DNA of 64,000 nt from Chamaelirium japonicum (Eukaryota > Streptophyta > Magnoliopsida > Liliales > Melanthiaceae): the NCBI GenBank assembly GCA_947650365.1, contig CANTAL010000207.1:248001-312000 (forward strand). The letters are read 5' to 3'. Shown piece after piece: positions 1 to 14,500 of the stretch. How positions within the stretch are numbered: the first letter of the stretch is position 1; the number at the start of each line of letters is the position of its first letter. The notes beneath the pieces were generated by a model. That model did not search any database. It had not been told where the DNA came from and saw nothing but the letters and a program-made list of their open reading frames with translations. A program made the translations under genes and the position numbers.

Positions 1-935
1 ACCTAGCTCCTAGGCAGTGCAAAAAAGCAACCCAGGCCCCTATGCGGGGCCAGGCGGCGGCCCAGGCAGACTAGGCGAGCCCAGGCGGGTCTAGGCGAGC
101 TGGGCGGCCCAAGCAAACTGGGCTTTCCTTTTTTTAACCTAGTTTATTTCTAATTCAATGCCTAGATCATCAATAAGAAAAAAAGGGGGTAGGAACGAGA
201 AGTAGATGTATTACTAGCAACTAAAGCTAGTAATACTCAATGATGGATTATTGATGGTGGTGATGATGAAGAAAATGATGAAGAGGTCGATGCCGATTCG
301 AGACTTGGTGAATGGTCGGAGAAGCGATGAGAACAGATAGTGTTCTAGACTTCTAGTGCCTAGGAGAAGTTCTAAAAACGTTGGTGGTAGCTCTTCATCC
401 CGTGAAGTAAGAGAACTTCATGAATAAGATTTTGTATAGGATGAGAAGGCAGACGAAGAGTGTGATGAGAATGTGGAGTTTAAGTCTAATGAAGATAGAG
501 TCTTGGAGAGATATGGAGAAGAAGAGTACTAAGAGTCTTGTACTGTAGCTTATAGGAGAAATGATATTTGTATTTTGTGACTTTTTTGTTTTGGATTGTA
601 CTAGAATCTTGGATACTTTATCGTAATATCATGCTTTTGTTGTTGGTAATCTTGAATTTATGGTTGAATTTTACTAAAATCATGCATATTATCTCATAAT
701 ATCATGCTTGTTTTTGTTCTTGTTAATCTTGAATTTATGGCTTTGTAAATGATACTTGTTCTTTAAAATAATGATTGGGATAATCTTGAATTTATAGTAA
801 TTTTAAAACATATATATCATATATAATATCAAAATAATAATTAAAATAACTAAAAATAATCAAAACGCCTAGGCAGCCTAGGCGCTAGGCAGCCCCCACC
901 GCCCGACTAGCGCCTAGCACATTTTCGAACCTTGG
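1..935. repeat. Probable hAT-type element remnant
   Basis: Both ends of this stretch are built of the same short words (CCTAGGCG, TAGGCGAGC, GCGCCTAG) in opposite orientations, at about 1-120 and 868-930, as in decayed inverted-repeat DNA elements. The middle is AT-rich with an acidic-looking stretch at about 240-330 (translating to a D/E-rich run) that could be the C-terminal tail of a hAT transposase, but no transposase domain can be read. The left edge lies outside the window, so no target duplication can be tested. Confidence 0.35.
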
Positions 936-1428
936 TTATGCATTATGGCAAATATGTAATGCCATACATGATTTCTAAATTTTAAATTTTTCAGGTTGAA
1001 AATTAGAAGCACAATAAAAAACTTAAAGCATACCAAAAAAAGAGGTCACCCATATTATTAGGACTTATATGTGGAATTAAAAAACAAAATTCTCTGATTA
1101 AAAACAATTTGTAGCATAATTACATACAACTGATACAAGTGCATATAAAAGTAATAGTAAAATAAAAGACAAACCTCAAAAATAAAAGGTCCAAATAACG
1201 AGAGTGCAATTATACAGAACTACAAGAAGAATAAAATCGATGTTATATTATATATATATATGGTCTTCCATCTTTATCTCGAGGAGTGGAGCAAATAAGT
1301 GGTGGCCAAGAATCCGAGAGTTACGGTGAGTGTGATTCACCTGCAAAGGAGAAAAAAGAAATATATACTGAGGGGTTTTCTATAAAAACCCATTTTAAAT
1401 ATGCCCCCCTCTCTCATTTCTCTCTTTT

Positions 1429-1430
<2 letters not shown>
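936..1430. other. AT-rich sequence, no gene seen
   Basis: This stretch is AT-rich with short A and T runs and no open frame resembling a known protein. Nothing else is recognised in it. Confidence 0.5.
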
Positions 1431-1462
<32 letters not shown>

Positions 1463-1468
1463 ATATAT
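1431..1468. repeat. Compound CT/CA/TA microsatellite
   Basis: (CT)n runs into (CA)n and then (TA)4. The hAT-type element that follows is inserted at its end. Confidence 0.85.
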
Positions 1469-1566
1469 CAGTGTTCTGAAAGGCTCAAGGCATACATGAG
1501 GCACAAAGGTCTCCTAGAGCCTAGGCGCAAGGCGCAACTCAAGGCGCGCGCCTGATTAAAGTAAGG

Positions 1567-1643
<77 letters not shown>

Positions 1644-2333
1644 CACGCATAACTAGACTAAGAAAATAAATCTTAAGACAAAAGATAAATTGGATAAATC
1701 ATTGTTGCAACAACACAAATGTTGTAGCCTTGTAGGTTTGAATTACGGCTCTAAATAACCTATTTAAAATATATTAAAATCTTCAAATATGTATAGTTCA
1801 AATTCAATAACCAGTTATAAGATATCAAATGTGATATTATAGCAAAAAATAAATAAATAGTGAATCATTGAATGTGTTATTTCATCCGTGTGCTTGTGCA
1901 CATGCTTCTAAATCAGTATGAAATGTGCAAATCGAGAAAGAAAATAAAACTCATTGAATCTTGTAATAGTTGAAATAATATCAAAGTCATCAAATCCAAC
2001 CCACAATTGCTCATATGGTCCTACCTAAGAACTATAACAAATAATTTTGAATGTAAATAATATTCAATCAATGTGTCAATATTCAGACTACTGTAATCAT
2101 GAATCAAATCTACTTAATAACTTAATCATATTGCCAAAAATATTAATTGCAAGTACATAATTGCACATGGTTCAACTAGGCGCGCCTTTTTTGCGCCTGG
2201 AGCCTGGAGCCTAGGCGCGCGCCTTAGACCTAGGTGCGCGCCTTTCTAACAGAGCCTGACCATGTGCTTTTTGAGGCACAGGGGAGTGAGCTTAGTTGAG
2301 CCTGAGCCTAGGCGCGCGCCTTTAATAGCACTG
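1469..2333. mobile_element. Non-autonomous hAT-type element
   Basis: The element begins CAGTGTTCTGAAAGGC and ends in the inverted form AGCACTG, the CAGTG-type terminus of hAT elements. Subterminal GCGCGCCT/AGGCGCGC words are repeated in opposite orientation inside both ends (about 1520-1555 and 2175-2322). No transposase is encoded; the interior is AT-rich and holds a long (TA)n tract. The 8-bp target duplication cannot be verified because the left flank is itself (TA)n and the right flank is ACACATAT. Confidence 0.6.
1571..1642. repeat. (TA)36 microsatellite
   Basis: An uninterrupted TA run inside the hAT-type element. Confidence 0.95.

Positions 2334-2337
<4 letters not shown>

Positions 2338-2384
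<47 letters not shown>
2338..2384. repeat. (TA)n microsatellite
   Basis: Pure TA run between the end of the hAT-type element and the first fold-back element. Confidence 0.95.
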
Positions 2385-2387
<3 letters not shown>

Positions 2388-2932
2388 GAGGGATACTCTT
2401 ACTCATGGCCTCTTACAAGTGGGGTTTACTAATGATCCGGGCCGTCCGTTCCGATCATGATGGAGGGCCCGGATCATTAGTCCCCAACTCTCTATCTCTC
2501 TTTCTCAAATGCATAGCCCGACCCCTCGTCCCCGATCGAAGCCCGACCCCGACCCCGACCCCCCGTCCGGCTCCGACGGCCCACCCTCCCTCCAGCTCCG
2601 GCAGCCCACCCCCCCTCCGGCTCCGGCGGCCCACCCCCCCTCCGACTTTGGCTCCGGCTCCGGCCCCGGACCCCCCCGTCGGCGCAGCACCCCGACACCG
2701 ACCCCGATCCCCCGTCGGCGTAGCACCCCGACCCCGATCCCCTGCCGGCGCAGCACCCCGACCCCGATCCGCCGCCAGCGCAGCACCGCAACCCCCTGTC
2801 GGCGCTGAAATCAGACCCCCCCCCGTCGGTGTCGGGCTGCGATCGGGCTGCCGGAGGGGGGGTCGGGGGGCTGCCGGAGCCGGAGGGGAAGGGGTCGGGG
2901 TCGGTGGGGATGGGGGTCGGGGGTGCTGTACT

Positions 2933-2980
<48 letters not shown>

Positions 2981-3076
2981 GGGGGGAGGTAATCGGATTC
3001 ATCCGTTTCGGAACGGACGGTCCAAATCATTAGTAAGAGTTCACTTGTAAGAACTCATGAGTAAGAGTATCCCTCC

Positions 3077-3078
<2 letters not shown>
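2385..3078. mobile_element. Fold-back element FB1 with GC-rich palindromic core
   Basis: A 23-bp perfect terminal inverted repeat begins GGGGAGGGATACTCTTAC at 2385 and closes at 3078. The similarity continues inward imperfectly for about 75 bp (ACTAATGAT..CCGTCCGTTCCGA). The interior is a CCGACCCC-type minisatellite reading C-rich to about 2830 and G-rich after it, with a short CT tract on the left and a (GA) tract at 2936-2972 on the right, so the whole unit can fold on itself. Open frames here are Pro/Arg/Gly repeats on both strands and are not taken as genes. TA runs flank both ends. Confidence 0.75.

Positions 3079-3138
<60 letters not shown>
3079..3138. repeat. (TA)n microsatellite
   Basis: TA run separating fold-back elements FB1 and FB2. 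Confidence 0.95.
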
Positions 3139-3141
<3 letters not shown>

Positions 3142-3688
3142 CATGACTTTGTATGCCCATGCAATGAAGGCCTCAATGTATGCTCCTCTATTAACATACG
3201 TAGAGGTTTCTAAATTTGCTAATTTTTTGTAAATGTGATATCTATGTTAAGATGATCATTCTCACAAAAAATCAGCAAGTTCTGAAACCTCTAAGCATTT
3301 TAAATAAGCTCATCAAATTAACGGTTGAAATAGACAGACAATACAATTTCTGTCATTTTGATACACCTAGAGGTTTCAGAATTTACTGATTTTTGGTGAA
3401 GGCGATCATATTGATATAAATAGCATATCACCAAAAATCAACAAATTCTAAAACATCTAGGTCCATCAAAATGTTAAAAGCTTTATCAGCCATCCATTTC
3501 AACCATTAATTTGATGAGTTTATTTGAAATGCTTAGAGGTTTCAAAACTTACTGGTTTTTTGTGAGGATGATCATCTTAACATAGATATCACATCCAAAA
3601 AAAATTAGCAAATTCGAAAACCTCTATGTATGTTAATAGAGGAGCATACATTGAAGCCTTCTTTGCATGGGCATACAAAGTCATGCTC
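3139..3688. mobile_element. Fold-back element FB2
   Basis: Terminal inverted repeats of about 24 bp (GAGCATGACTTTGTATGCCC at 3139; its complement ends at 3688), followed inward by a second matching block ending in CCTCTATTAACATACGTAGAGG. The interior contains three hairpins of the ATTTTTTGTRA..GATGATCA type shared with FB3, FB4, FB8, FB10 and FB13. No coding capacity. Confidence 0.75.
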
Positions 3689-3712
3689 CTCTCTCTCTAT
3701 CTCTCTCTCTCT

Positions 3713-3750
<38 letters not shown>
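3689..3750. repeat. CT and (TA)n microsatellite
   Basis: An impure CT run followed by a pure TA run, between FB2 and FB3. Confidence 0.9.
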
Positions 3751-3752
<2 letters not shown>

Positions 3753-4123
3753 GTAATGATCGGATGACCCATACTTGATCCATCATCCTAATCATTGAAT
3801 TCGGGTCTTAGAATTTGTAGAGTTTTTGTGAGGATGATCAACATACCATAAATAGCATACCCTCAAAATTTTAGTAGATTCTAAAACCTCTAGGGCCATC
3901 AAGTGTTTTAAGTTTTTTCGACCGTCTATTTCATCCGTTAATTTGAAGAACACATTTGATACACCTAGAGGTTTTACAATGTGCTGATTTTTTGTAGAGG
4001 TGCTATCTATGGTATGTTGATCATCCTCACAAAAACTCAACATATTCCAAGACCCGAATCCAACGATTAGGATGATGGGTCAAATATGGGTCAAAAAATG
4101 ATGGGTCAGTTGATCCTGACCCT
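3751..4123. mobile_element. Fold-back element FB3
   Basis: Starts GGGTAATGATCGGATGACCC and ends in an imperfect complement (GGGTCAGGATCAACTGACCC read on the minus strand). Two inward hairpin arms carry TTTTTGTGAGGATGATCA and CCTCTAGG words. The ends are close relatives of those of FB4. Confidence 0.7.
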
Positions 4124-4124
4124 C

Positions 4125-4180
<56 letters not shown>
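4124..4180. repeat. (TA)n microsatellite
   Basis: Nearly pure TA run between FB3 and FB4, with one TAAATA interruption. Confidence 0.9.
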
Positions 4181-4184
<4 letters not shown>

Positions 4185-4798
4185 CAAGATCGGATGACCC
4201 AGCAAAATTTGACCCAGCAAATAACCCAGCACCCTTTGAGGCACCTAGAGGTTTTAGAATGGGCTGATTTTTTGTAGACATGTTGTCTATGATATGTTGA
4301 TCATCCTCACAAAAAATCAGCACATTCTAAAACCTCTAGGTGCATCAAATGAGATCTTCAAATCAACGGTTAAAATTGACAGTCAAAAACCGTTGATTTG
4401 AAGAGCGCATTTGATGCACCTAGAGGTTTTTGAATGGGCTGATTTTTTGTGAGGATGATCAACATACCATATACGACATGTCTAGAAAAAATCAGCCCAT
4501 TCTATAACTTCTAAGTGCATCAAAGGGTGCTGGGTTATTAATGGGTCAGGATCGGATGACCCAGCAAATAACCCAGCACCTAGAGGTTTTAGAATGTGCT
4601 GATTTTTTGTAGACATGTCTATGGTATGTTGATCATTCTCACAAAAAATCAGCATATTCTAAAACCTTTAGGTGCATCAAATATGCTCTTCAAATCAACA
4701 TGTCTATAAAAAATAGCACATTCTAAAACCTCTAGGCGCTGATTAGGGTTCTGGGTCAAATATGGGTCAAAATTTGATGGGTCAGCCGATCCTGACCC

Positions 4799-4799
<1 letters not shown>
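4181..4799. mobile_element. Composite fold-back element FB4
   Basis: Ends are GGGTCAAGATCGGATGACCC at 4181 and its near complement closing at 4799. A second copy of the left end (GGGTCAGGATCGGATGACCC) occurs internally at about 4542, so this is either two merged copies or an internal duplication. It contains at least three copies of the shared hairpin arm (GATTTTTTGT..GATGATCA with flanking CCTCTAGGTGCATCAAA). Confidence 0.7.

Positions 4800-4835
<36 letters not shown>
4800..4835. repeat. (TA)n microsatellite
   Basis: Short TA run between FB4 and FB5 with one ACA interruption. Confidence 0.9.
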
Positions 4836-4837
<2 letters not shown>

Positions 4838-4958
4838 AATGCTTAGGTGCGGTCTGCGGTCCGCAGCCATCCGATGCACCCGCCGCGTGCATTAGATGCA
4901 CGGAGTGGTACATCGGACGGTTGCGGACCGCGCGGACTGCAGACCACACCTAAGCATT

Positions 4959-4960
<2 letters not shown>
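4836..4960. mobile_element. Short fold-back element FB5
   Basis: A 125-bp inverted repeat beginning GGAATGCTTAGGTGCGGTCT and ending AGGCATTCC-like in complement (TAAGCATTCC). The interior carries GTGCATTAGATGCAC and CCGATG/CATCGG complementary words. The first six bases match the ends of FB14. Confidence 0.75.

Positions 4961-5010
<50 letters not shown>
4961..5010. repeat. (TA)n microsatellite
   Basis: TA run between FB5 and its partial copy FB6. Confidence 0.95.
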
Positions 5011-5219
<209 letters not shown>

Positions 5220-5340
5220 ATGCTATAATGCGGCAAGTGCGGCACCGCACCCGTCTGATGCACTGTTGCGTGCATGCGATGCACGCAGCGCGTGCATCAA
5301 ACGGCTGCGGTGCAGTGCCGCACGTACCGCATTATAGCAT
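5220..5340. mobile_element. Short fold-back element FB7
   Basis: ATGCTATAATGCGG at 5220 is complemented by CCGCATTATAGCAT ending at 5340. The inner arms (TGCGGCACCGCA, GATGCAC, GTGCATC) also pair. It has a similar size and GC-rich middle to FB5, but different ends. Confidence 0.7.
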
Positions 5341-5343
5341 GCC

Positions 5344-5345
<2 letters not shown>

Positions 5346-5435
<90 letters not shown>
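5346..5435. repeat. (TA)45 microsatellite
   Basis: TA run between FB7 and FB8. Confidence 0.95.

Positions 5436-6296
<861 letters not shown>

Positions 6297-6359
<63 letters not shown>
6297..6359. repeat. (TA)n microsatellite
   Basis: TA run between FB9 and FB10. Confidence 0.95.
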
Positions 6360-6363
<4 letters not shown>

Positions 6364-6540
6364 CGGGATCTGTGCCTTAAATTTTTGCCTTCATTTTTTT
6401 CCTTCAAGGTCATGATTCCCTAGAGGGTTTAGAATGTGTTGATTTTTTGTGGATGTAATCATCCCACCTTAGATAGAACATACACAAAAAATCAGCAAAT
6501 TTTAAACCTTCTAAGGGCATCAAATATGATGCCTTCAAAT
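6360..6540. mobile_element. One-sided fold-back fragment FB10
   Basis: Begins GGGTCGGGATCTGTGCCTT next to the TA run and carries one shared hairpin (TGATTTTTTGTGGATGTAAT and ACACAAAAAATCAGC). No matching right terminus is found, so this copy is truncated near 6540. Confidence 0.5.
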
Positions 6541-8780
<2,240 letters not shown>

Positions 8781-9660
8781 GGATCGGTGTGGAAGTGGGG
8801 GTTTAAAATAAATCCCCGAGTACACACTACAACTACACGGACGGTGATGTGGGCCAAGGCCCGCGGAGGCGATCATCATCGGGACATTTGGCGATCCCAT
8901 CGCCGAGGATTTAGACGAAGCGGCAGGGGGGCATATCCGTCATTTCAGAACAAGCCCTGGGGCCGGCGACTGGAAGCGCCCGCCCACCGCTCTGATGCCG
9001 AGCGAGTCGGTCCGGCCGGGCCAAGCCCATCCGGATTCCGGGCTCGGGGGTAAGCTTACCGGACTCGGGCTACTCTATCGTTTTCATAGGCTTGCAGGCT
9101 TTACAAGCTGTACATCCATCGTCCGTGTGGGGATGGGGATAGAGAGTCGGAGAACAGTGGTGGGTGCGGTGGTGCTGTCCCGCTCCCGTGTCGGCCGCCT
9201 CCGCGCCGACACCAACGAACTCGGCCTCACCCGTTCTCACACGTGCCGGATTGGCGGTGGGTGGGAATGGAGCCGTGCCTCTCCATCCAACCTGCCTTTC
9301 AGAGCACGGCTGGACTCAAAAGTCACTGTTCCTCTTACAACCTTGGATTAACCCATAGAAACACCACATTTATTATACATTTATTATACGCCATGACGAC
9401 CAGCGTAGGACAATCTCAGGATTCGATCATACGACCTCCCGAGAGGAAAACCACGGTTTACTGCTAGGATGCAACTGTGGTTGCGAAGCCGTTGCCTAAA
9501 ATGCACGATGTGTGCTTGCGTGTTTCAGGGGAATGGTCGATCGACCGCGTGTTCTTAGCCCAAGATTTATATAAATTGTCTATCTAGTCATGAATTATGG
9601 ATATATTCTTATTAGCATTTATATAAAATTTGCTCAATGCTTTTATGGTTCAGAATGTTA
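8781..9660. other. GC-rich upstream region, no gene seen
   Basis: 8840-9350 is GC-rich with short, unrecognisable frames on the plus strand; 9360-9660 becomes AT-rich. No feature is supported beyond possible BSK upstream sequence. Confidence 0.4.
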
Positions 9661-9679
9661 ACATTTAAAGAGAGCACAA

Positions 9680-9996
9680 AAAAGATGGGATGCTGAGGTG
9701 AATATGCATAATAACTAGAAGGGATAAAATGAGAAATTGATGTATTAGAGAAAGTTTTGAAGTTGTACCAATTAATGACAAGAGAATGGAGAGTGGATTA
9801 AGGTGGCTTCGCAATATACATTGTAGAGCAAAGGTAGCCCCGATTCAGAGAGCATCCCATATCAGTGTGGAAGGTCCAAGTAGGATTCTTTGACAATAGA
9901 TATAGTGCTAAATATAAATGAATGGTGAAGAAAGTTGAAACAACCGACCCCAAGTAGATGGGACATGCCTTGATGGTTATGGTTATGGTTATGATA
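9680..9996 (+). pseudogene. RTE-type LINE, 3' end of reverse transcriptase ORF
   Basis: The plus strand translates, with stops, to fragments resembling the end of plant RTE-type LINE polyproteins: MLR..TRRDKMRN, then VVPINDKRMESGLRWL, then VAPIQRASHISVEGPSR. It closes with the usual tail, where an in-frame NNRPQVDGT is followed by the short repeat GGTTATGGTTATGG. Only the C-terminal end is present, as expected of 5'-truncated LINE copies, and it is broken by several stop codons. It is not a functional gene. Confidence 0.7.
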
Positions 9997-10091
9997 TTGA
10001 CATAAAATTTGCTACTTATACTATAGCTCTGTATACTACTACTATCTCAATTAACATGTCTATATGACTTGTTCAATTGATGACTTAGCAT

Positions 10092-10176
10092 TAGGGATGA
10101 CAATTATTTAGGTTTATCGGGTTACCTGACCTGATCCGACCCTATTAGGATAGGTTTGGGATGCTCAAAAATGGGT

Positions 10177-10214
<38 letters not shown>

Positions 10215-10617
10215 GGGATATGAATTTGAAATCCGGTTGGGTTCGGGTTTTACTTCAACCGCCCCGACCCGACCTGGGTATATAACCTATCAAGATCATA
10301 TAATAAGTTGGCATGTGCTTATAACCGTGTGATCGTAACATAGGAGGAACATTTGCTATGTAGAGCTGCGATTAGATGGGCCCAAGAAGTTAAATATGTA
10401 GTTTTTATAAAGCCAACCCGACCCAACCAACAATGCATAAAAGGGGCGGGGCGAGACGGGGCGGGCATGGGTTTTTTCAATGCTAATTGGGACAGGTTTG
10501 AAAATTACCCTCAAAACCAGAAGCGGATTTGGAACGGATATGGAACGGGATAAAATATAATGAAACGGGTTCGGGATAGAGCCGACCAGTCCCAAACCCG
10601 ACCCGTTGCCATCCCTA
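10092..10617. mobile_element. hAT-type MITE with perfect 8-bp target duplication
   Basis: The termini TAGGGATGACAA (10092) and TTGCCATCCCTA (ending 10617) are inverted repeats. They are flanked on both sides by CTTAGCAT (10084-10091 and 10618-10625), the 8-bp duplication expected of hAT. The interior is GGGTT/CCGACCC-rich in opposite orientations and includes a 35-bp G run at 10179-10213. There is no transposase. Related ends occur at 45398-45944 and 50605-50686. Confidence 0.88.
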
Positions 10618-10869
10618 CTTAGCATATAGAAAATTGTTTACCTTGCAATGTCACTTTCCACCCAGGCGCGCCAACTTGAGGAGTCATTTTCTACTTAGTC
10701 AGGATTTAGTATTCCGATAATGCAAGGGTAGGAGCAGTGGATGTTAACAATTTTGGATACAGTCAAACAGTGTTAGAAGACTTCACTTAGTTATTTCCTT
10801 ATTACCATGTAATAACAACTTTTCTGTTTTTCTTTTTTGATTTGTGTATGCATTTGACTTTTATTAGTA

Positions 10870-11184
10870 CTAGTAAGAAACCCGGGCAATGCCCAGATGA
10901 TCTTGATGCACAGCCATTTGGCATAGATGACATCACAACTGTTCAAAGAAATATAAAATCTAAAGTGAGTGTGATTCACTTGTTAGAGAGAGAGAGGGAG
11001 AGAGATTAACATCAAATGATAATTAAATGCCATTGAATGAGTGTTTTATTATCTTTATGGTAGGTTTTTAATAGGATTTAAAACTGAGCCGTGTTCACAC
11101 ATGAAAGAATGATCATGGTTCTTTAAAAGATGTCCACGTGTCGCAATACGGGAGAGAGGCTTCCGTTTTAGTATATAGTATAGA
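10870..11184 (-). mobile_element. Small non-autonomous Helitron
   Basis: Read on the minus strand the element begins TCTATACTATATACTAAAA at 11184 and ends with a GGGCATTGCCC hairpin (10884-10894) followed after about 10 bases by CTAG at 10873-10870. The flanks are A on the 5' side and T on the 3' side, matching insertion between A and T with no duplication. The TC start, hairpin and CTRR end are the standard Helitron signature. The 315-bp body encodes nothing; a short GA tract lies at about 10985-11005. Confidence 0.85.
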
Positions 11185-11462
11185 TTTGGCTTTTACTCGT
11201 TATTTCCAATAAATAAAAGTATATTTAGACAAGTTTATTAATTAGACTCTTGCTCTAATTCTATTTTCTATCTCTTGTGCTTTTCGTCCTAAAATGTTTA
11301 AAGATCTCATTATGATGATATTGACAAATAACAACACCATTGGTTTAACTATCCAATTGATGACCACAACTGCCTCACACTTCAAGGGTTGGGCCCCGGC
11401 CAATAGTGGTTAACCCGATTTCTACGGCGTGACACATAAAATTTGAAAGGCCTAATCACTTA

Positions 11463-11507
11463 TGTTGACGAATAGTCCAACATTAGTAAGGGGGCACATA
11501 TGGGCTG
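11463..11507 (+). repeat. Left part of a TRIM-like LTR, split by the gypsy insertion
   Basis: TGTTGACGAATAGTCCAACA at 11463 matches the start of the TRIM-like LTR at 28487. The match runs to GGCTG at 11503-11507, where the Tat element is inserted; the rest of this LTR continues at 28112-28186. Joined, the two parts give about 115 bp, the same as the intact LTR at 28277-28390. Confidence 0.8.
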
Positions 11508-14500
11508 TATTGGGGGATATTTTTCGTTGGTCCGAGCGGTTGCTCTGCAAGACAGAAGAAGCGTGAGAACGGCTAGCTCCCTTAAGAGCGCAGACCCTCC
11601 AACGCTCAAGTCAGAACATGTACGAACAGGGAAGAGCTGTAGTTGGTGGAAAGTGTTAGGGTTTTGGGTTTCCCACCTGTACTTTGGGGCCAGGGGTGGT
11701 ACCTTTATAGACTCTTGCAGCCCGTCAGAGCCTGATACGTGGCGGCTTCTTTCCGCACCTCCTATGCCTCCATGTGCCAACCCACATGGGCTCTGATGGC
11801 CCTTGTCGTTTAGCTTGTCAGGTGGTGGTAGGGGGGATGCACCGGTCTTGTCTTTGCCAGGTGGAGGTTCGAGAAAGTGCTAGTCTAGAAGGTCCTAGAC
11901 CGACTTTGGCCGGCTTCCGTGGACTGCAATCGTTCACGTAGCTCCATGGGGGTGATGACATCTGTCAGCTCATAAACCGCCTTATTGTGGGTGACCTCTG
12001 CAGTTAAGGGGGCGAGCTCCTGGTCAGGGGAGAAGAACCTTCAGAACCTTTCCTACCATAAAAGAGCGGACTCTTGGCACTCGAGCTGGTCGCCAGGCAG
12101 GCTGTGAGCGCCAGCCACTGGGCGACCTCTATCACATGCGAGTTGTTCGCATGTGGTGAGGGTCAGCCCTGATCGGGCTGCAAGCCACGGCCACAAGCGA
12201 CCTCGGAAGACGAAGGGGCGAGTTTCATGATCGTTTGCCTGATCAGGCAAGCTTCTTAGCGAGCTATGGATGTCGGGTTTGGCGAGCTCCTTGAGCGAGT
12301 TGTGGGTGTTCGTAGATATCATTCTAAGTTTTCTATTAGCAAAAGGGGCGATCTCTTGGCGTGCGAGCTGGTCGCATGTGGTGAGGGTCAGCCCTGGGCG
12401 GGCTACAAGCCACGGCGACAGGCGATCTCTGTCCAAGAGACGCAATGATACGTTAGAGCAAGCGTCGGGCGAGCTGCGAGCATCGGCCACTGGGTGACCT
12501 CTACCACGTGCGAGCTGGTCACATGTGGTGAGGGTCAGCCCTGGGCGGGCTATAAGCCAGCCATAGGCGACCTTGGAAGACTAAGGGAGCGAGCTCCTTG
12601 GTCGTTTGCCTGATTAGGCGATCTCCTGAGCGAGTTGTGGGTGTCGGATTTGACGAGCTCCCGAGCGAGCTGTGGGTGCCGAATTTGACTAGCTCCCGAG
12701 CGAGCTGTGGGTGTTCATAGATATCATTCTAAGTGTTCTATCATCAAAGAGGGGCGATCTCTTGGAGCGCGCGCTGGTCACCGGGTGGGCTGTGAGCACC
12801 AGCCACTTGGGCGACCTCTATCACGTGCGAGCTGGTCGCATGCGGTCAGAGTCAGCCCTAGGCGGGCTGCGACCTTGTAGTCTTTGGTTGACCGGAAAGA
12901 GGTCCAGTCTCTACACTACAGGGAACGGTACAACGTCCTCACGCCTTTTGTGCTTGTGAAGTTCACAAAAGCGTACCCCAAGTGGCTTCCACCGTTAAAT
13001 CCAGGGGAAGATACAGGAAGTTGTATTCTGTGGCGTCACCTCCTTGTTACTTCAGTCTCCCCTCGGCAGTGCTCATCGAGCACCTTTATAGACTCTTGCA
13101 ACCCGTCAGAGCCTGGCACGTGGCGGCTTCTTCCCACACCTCCTATGCCTCCATGTGCCAGCCCACATGGGCTCTGATGGCCCTTGTCGTTTAGCCTGTC
13201 AGGTGGTGGTAGGGGGGGATGCACCGGTCTTGTCTTTGCCAGGTGGAGGTTCGAGAAAGTGCTAGTCTAGAAGGTCCTAGACCGACTTTGGTCGGCTTCC
13301 GTGGACTGCAATCGTTCACGTAGCTCCATGGGGGTGATGACATCTGTCAGCTCATAAACCGCCTTATTGTGGGCGACCTCTGCAGTTAAGGGGGCGAGCT
13401 CCTGGTCAGGGGAGAAGAACCTTCAGAACCTTTCCTATCATAAAAGAGCGGACTCTTGGCACTCGAGCTGGTCGCCAGGCAGGCTGTGAGCACCAGCCAC
13501 TGGGCGACCTCTATCACATGCGAGTTGTTCGCATGTGGTGAGGGTCAGCCCTGATCGGGCTGCAAGCCACGGCCACAAGCGACCTCGGAAGACGAAGGGG
13601 CGAGTTTCATGATCGTTTGCCTGATCAGGCAAGCTTCTTAGCGAGCTATGGATGTCGGGTTTGGCGAGCTCCTTGAGCGAGTTGTGGGTGTTCGTAGATA
13701 TCATTCTAAGTTTTCTATTAGCAAAAGGGGCGATCTCTTGGCGTGCGAGCTGGTCGCATGTGGTGAGGGTCAGCCCTGGGCGGGCTACAAGCCACGGCGA
13801 CAGGCGATCTCTGTCCAAGAGACGCAATGATCCGTTAGAGCAAGCGCCGGGCGGGCTGCGAGCATCGGCCACTGGGCGACCTCTACCACGTGCGAGCTGG
13901 TCGCATGTGGTGAGGGTCAGTCCTGGGCGGGCTATAAGCCACGGTCACAGGCGACCTTGGAAGACTAAGGGAGCGAGCTCCTTGGCCGTTTGCCTGATTA
14001 GGCAATCTCCTGAGCGAGTTGTGGGTGTCGAATTTGACGAGATCCCGAGCGAGCTGTGGGTATCGGATTTGACTAGCTCCCGAGCGAGCTGTAGGTGTTC
14101 GTAGATATCATTCTATGTTTTCTATCATCAAAGAGGGGGCGATCTCTTGGAGCGCGAGCTGGTCACCGGGCGGGCTGTGAGCACCAGCCACTTGGGCGAC
14201 CTCTATCACATGCGAGTTGGTCGCATGCGGTCAGAGTCAGCCCTAGGCGGGCTGCGACCTTGAAGTCTTTGGTTGACCAGAAAGAGGTCCAGTCTCTACG
14301 CTACAGGGAACGGTACAACGTCCTTACGCCTTTTGTGCTTGTGAAGGTCACGAAGGCGTACCCCAAGTGGCTTCCACCCTTAAATCCAGGGAAAGATACA
14401 GGAAGTTGTATTATGTGGCATCACCTCCTTGTTGCTTCAGTCTCCCCTCGGCAGTGCTCATCGAGCACCTCCCGAAGTTGCTGCTTGCTCAGCTTGTTCG

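Noticed and set aside
2405-3050. Long open frames on both strands rich in Pro, Arg, Gly
   Set aside because: They come from a CCGACCCC/GGGGTCGG minisatellite inside a fold-back element; frames exist on both strands with no domain.
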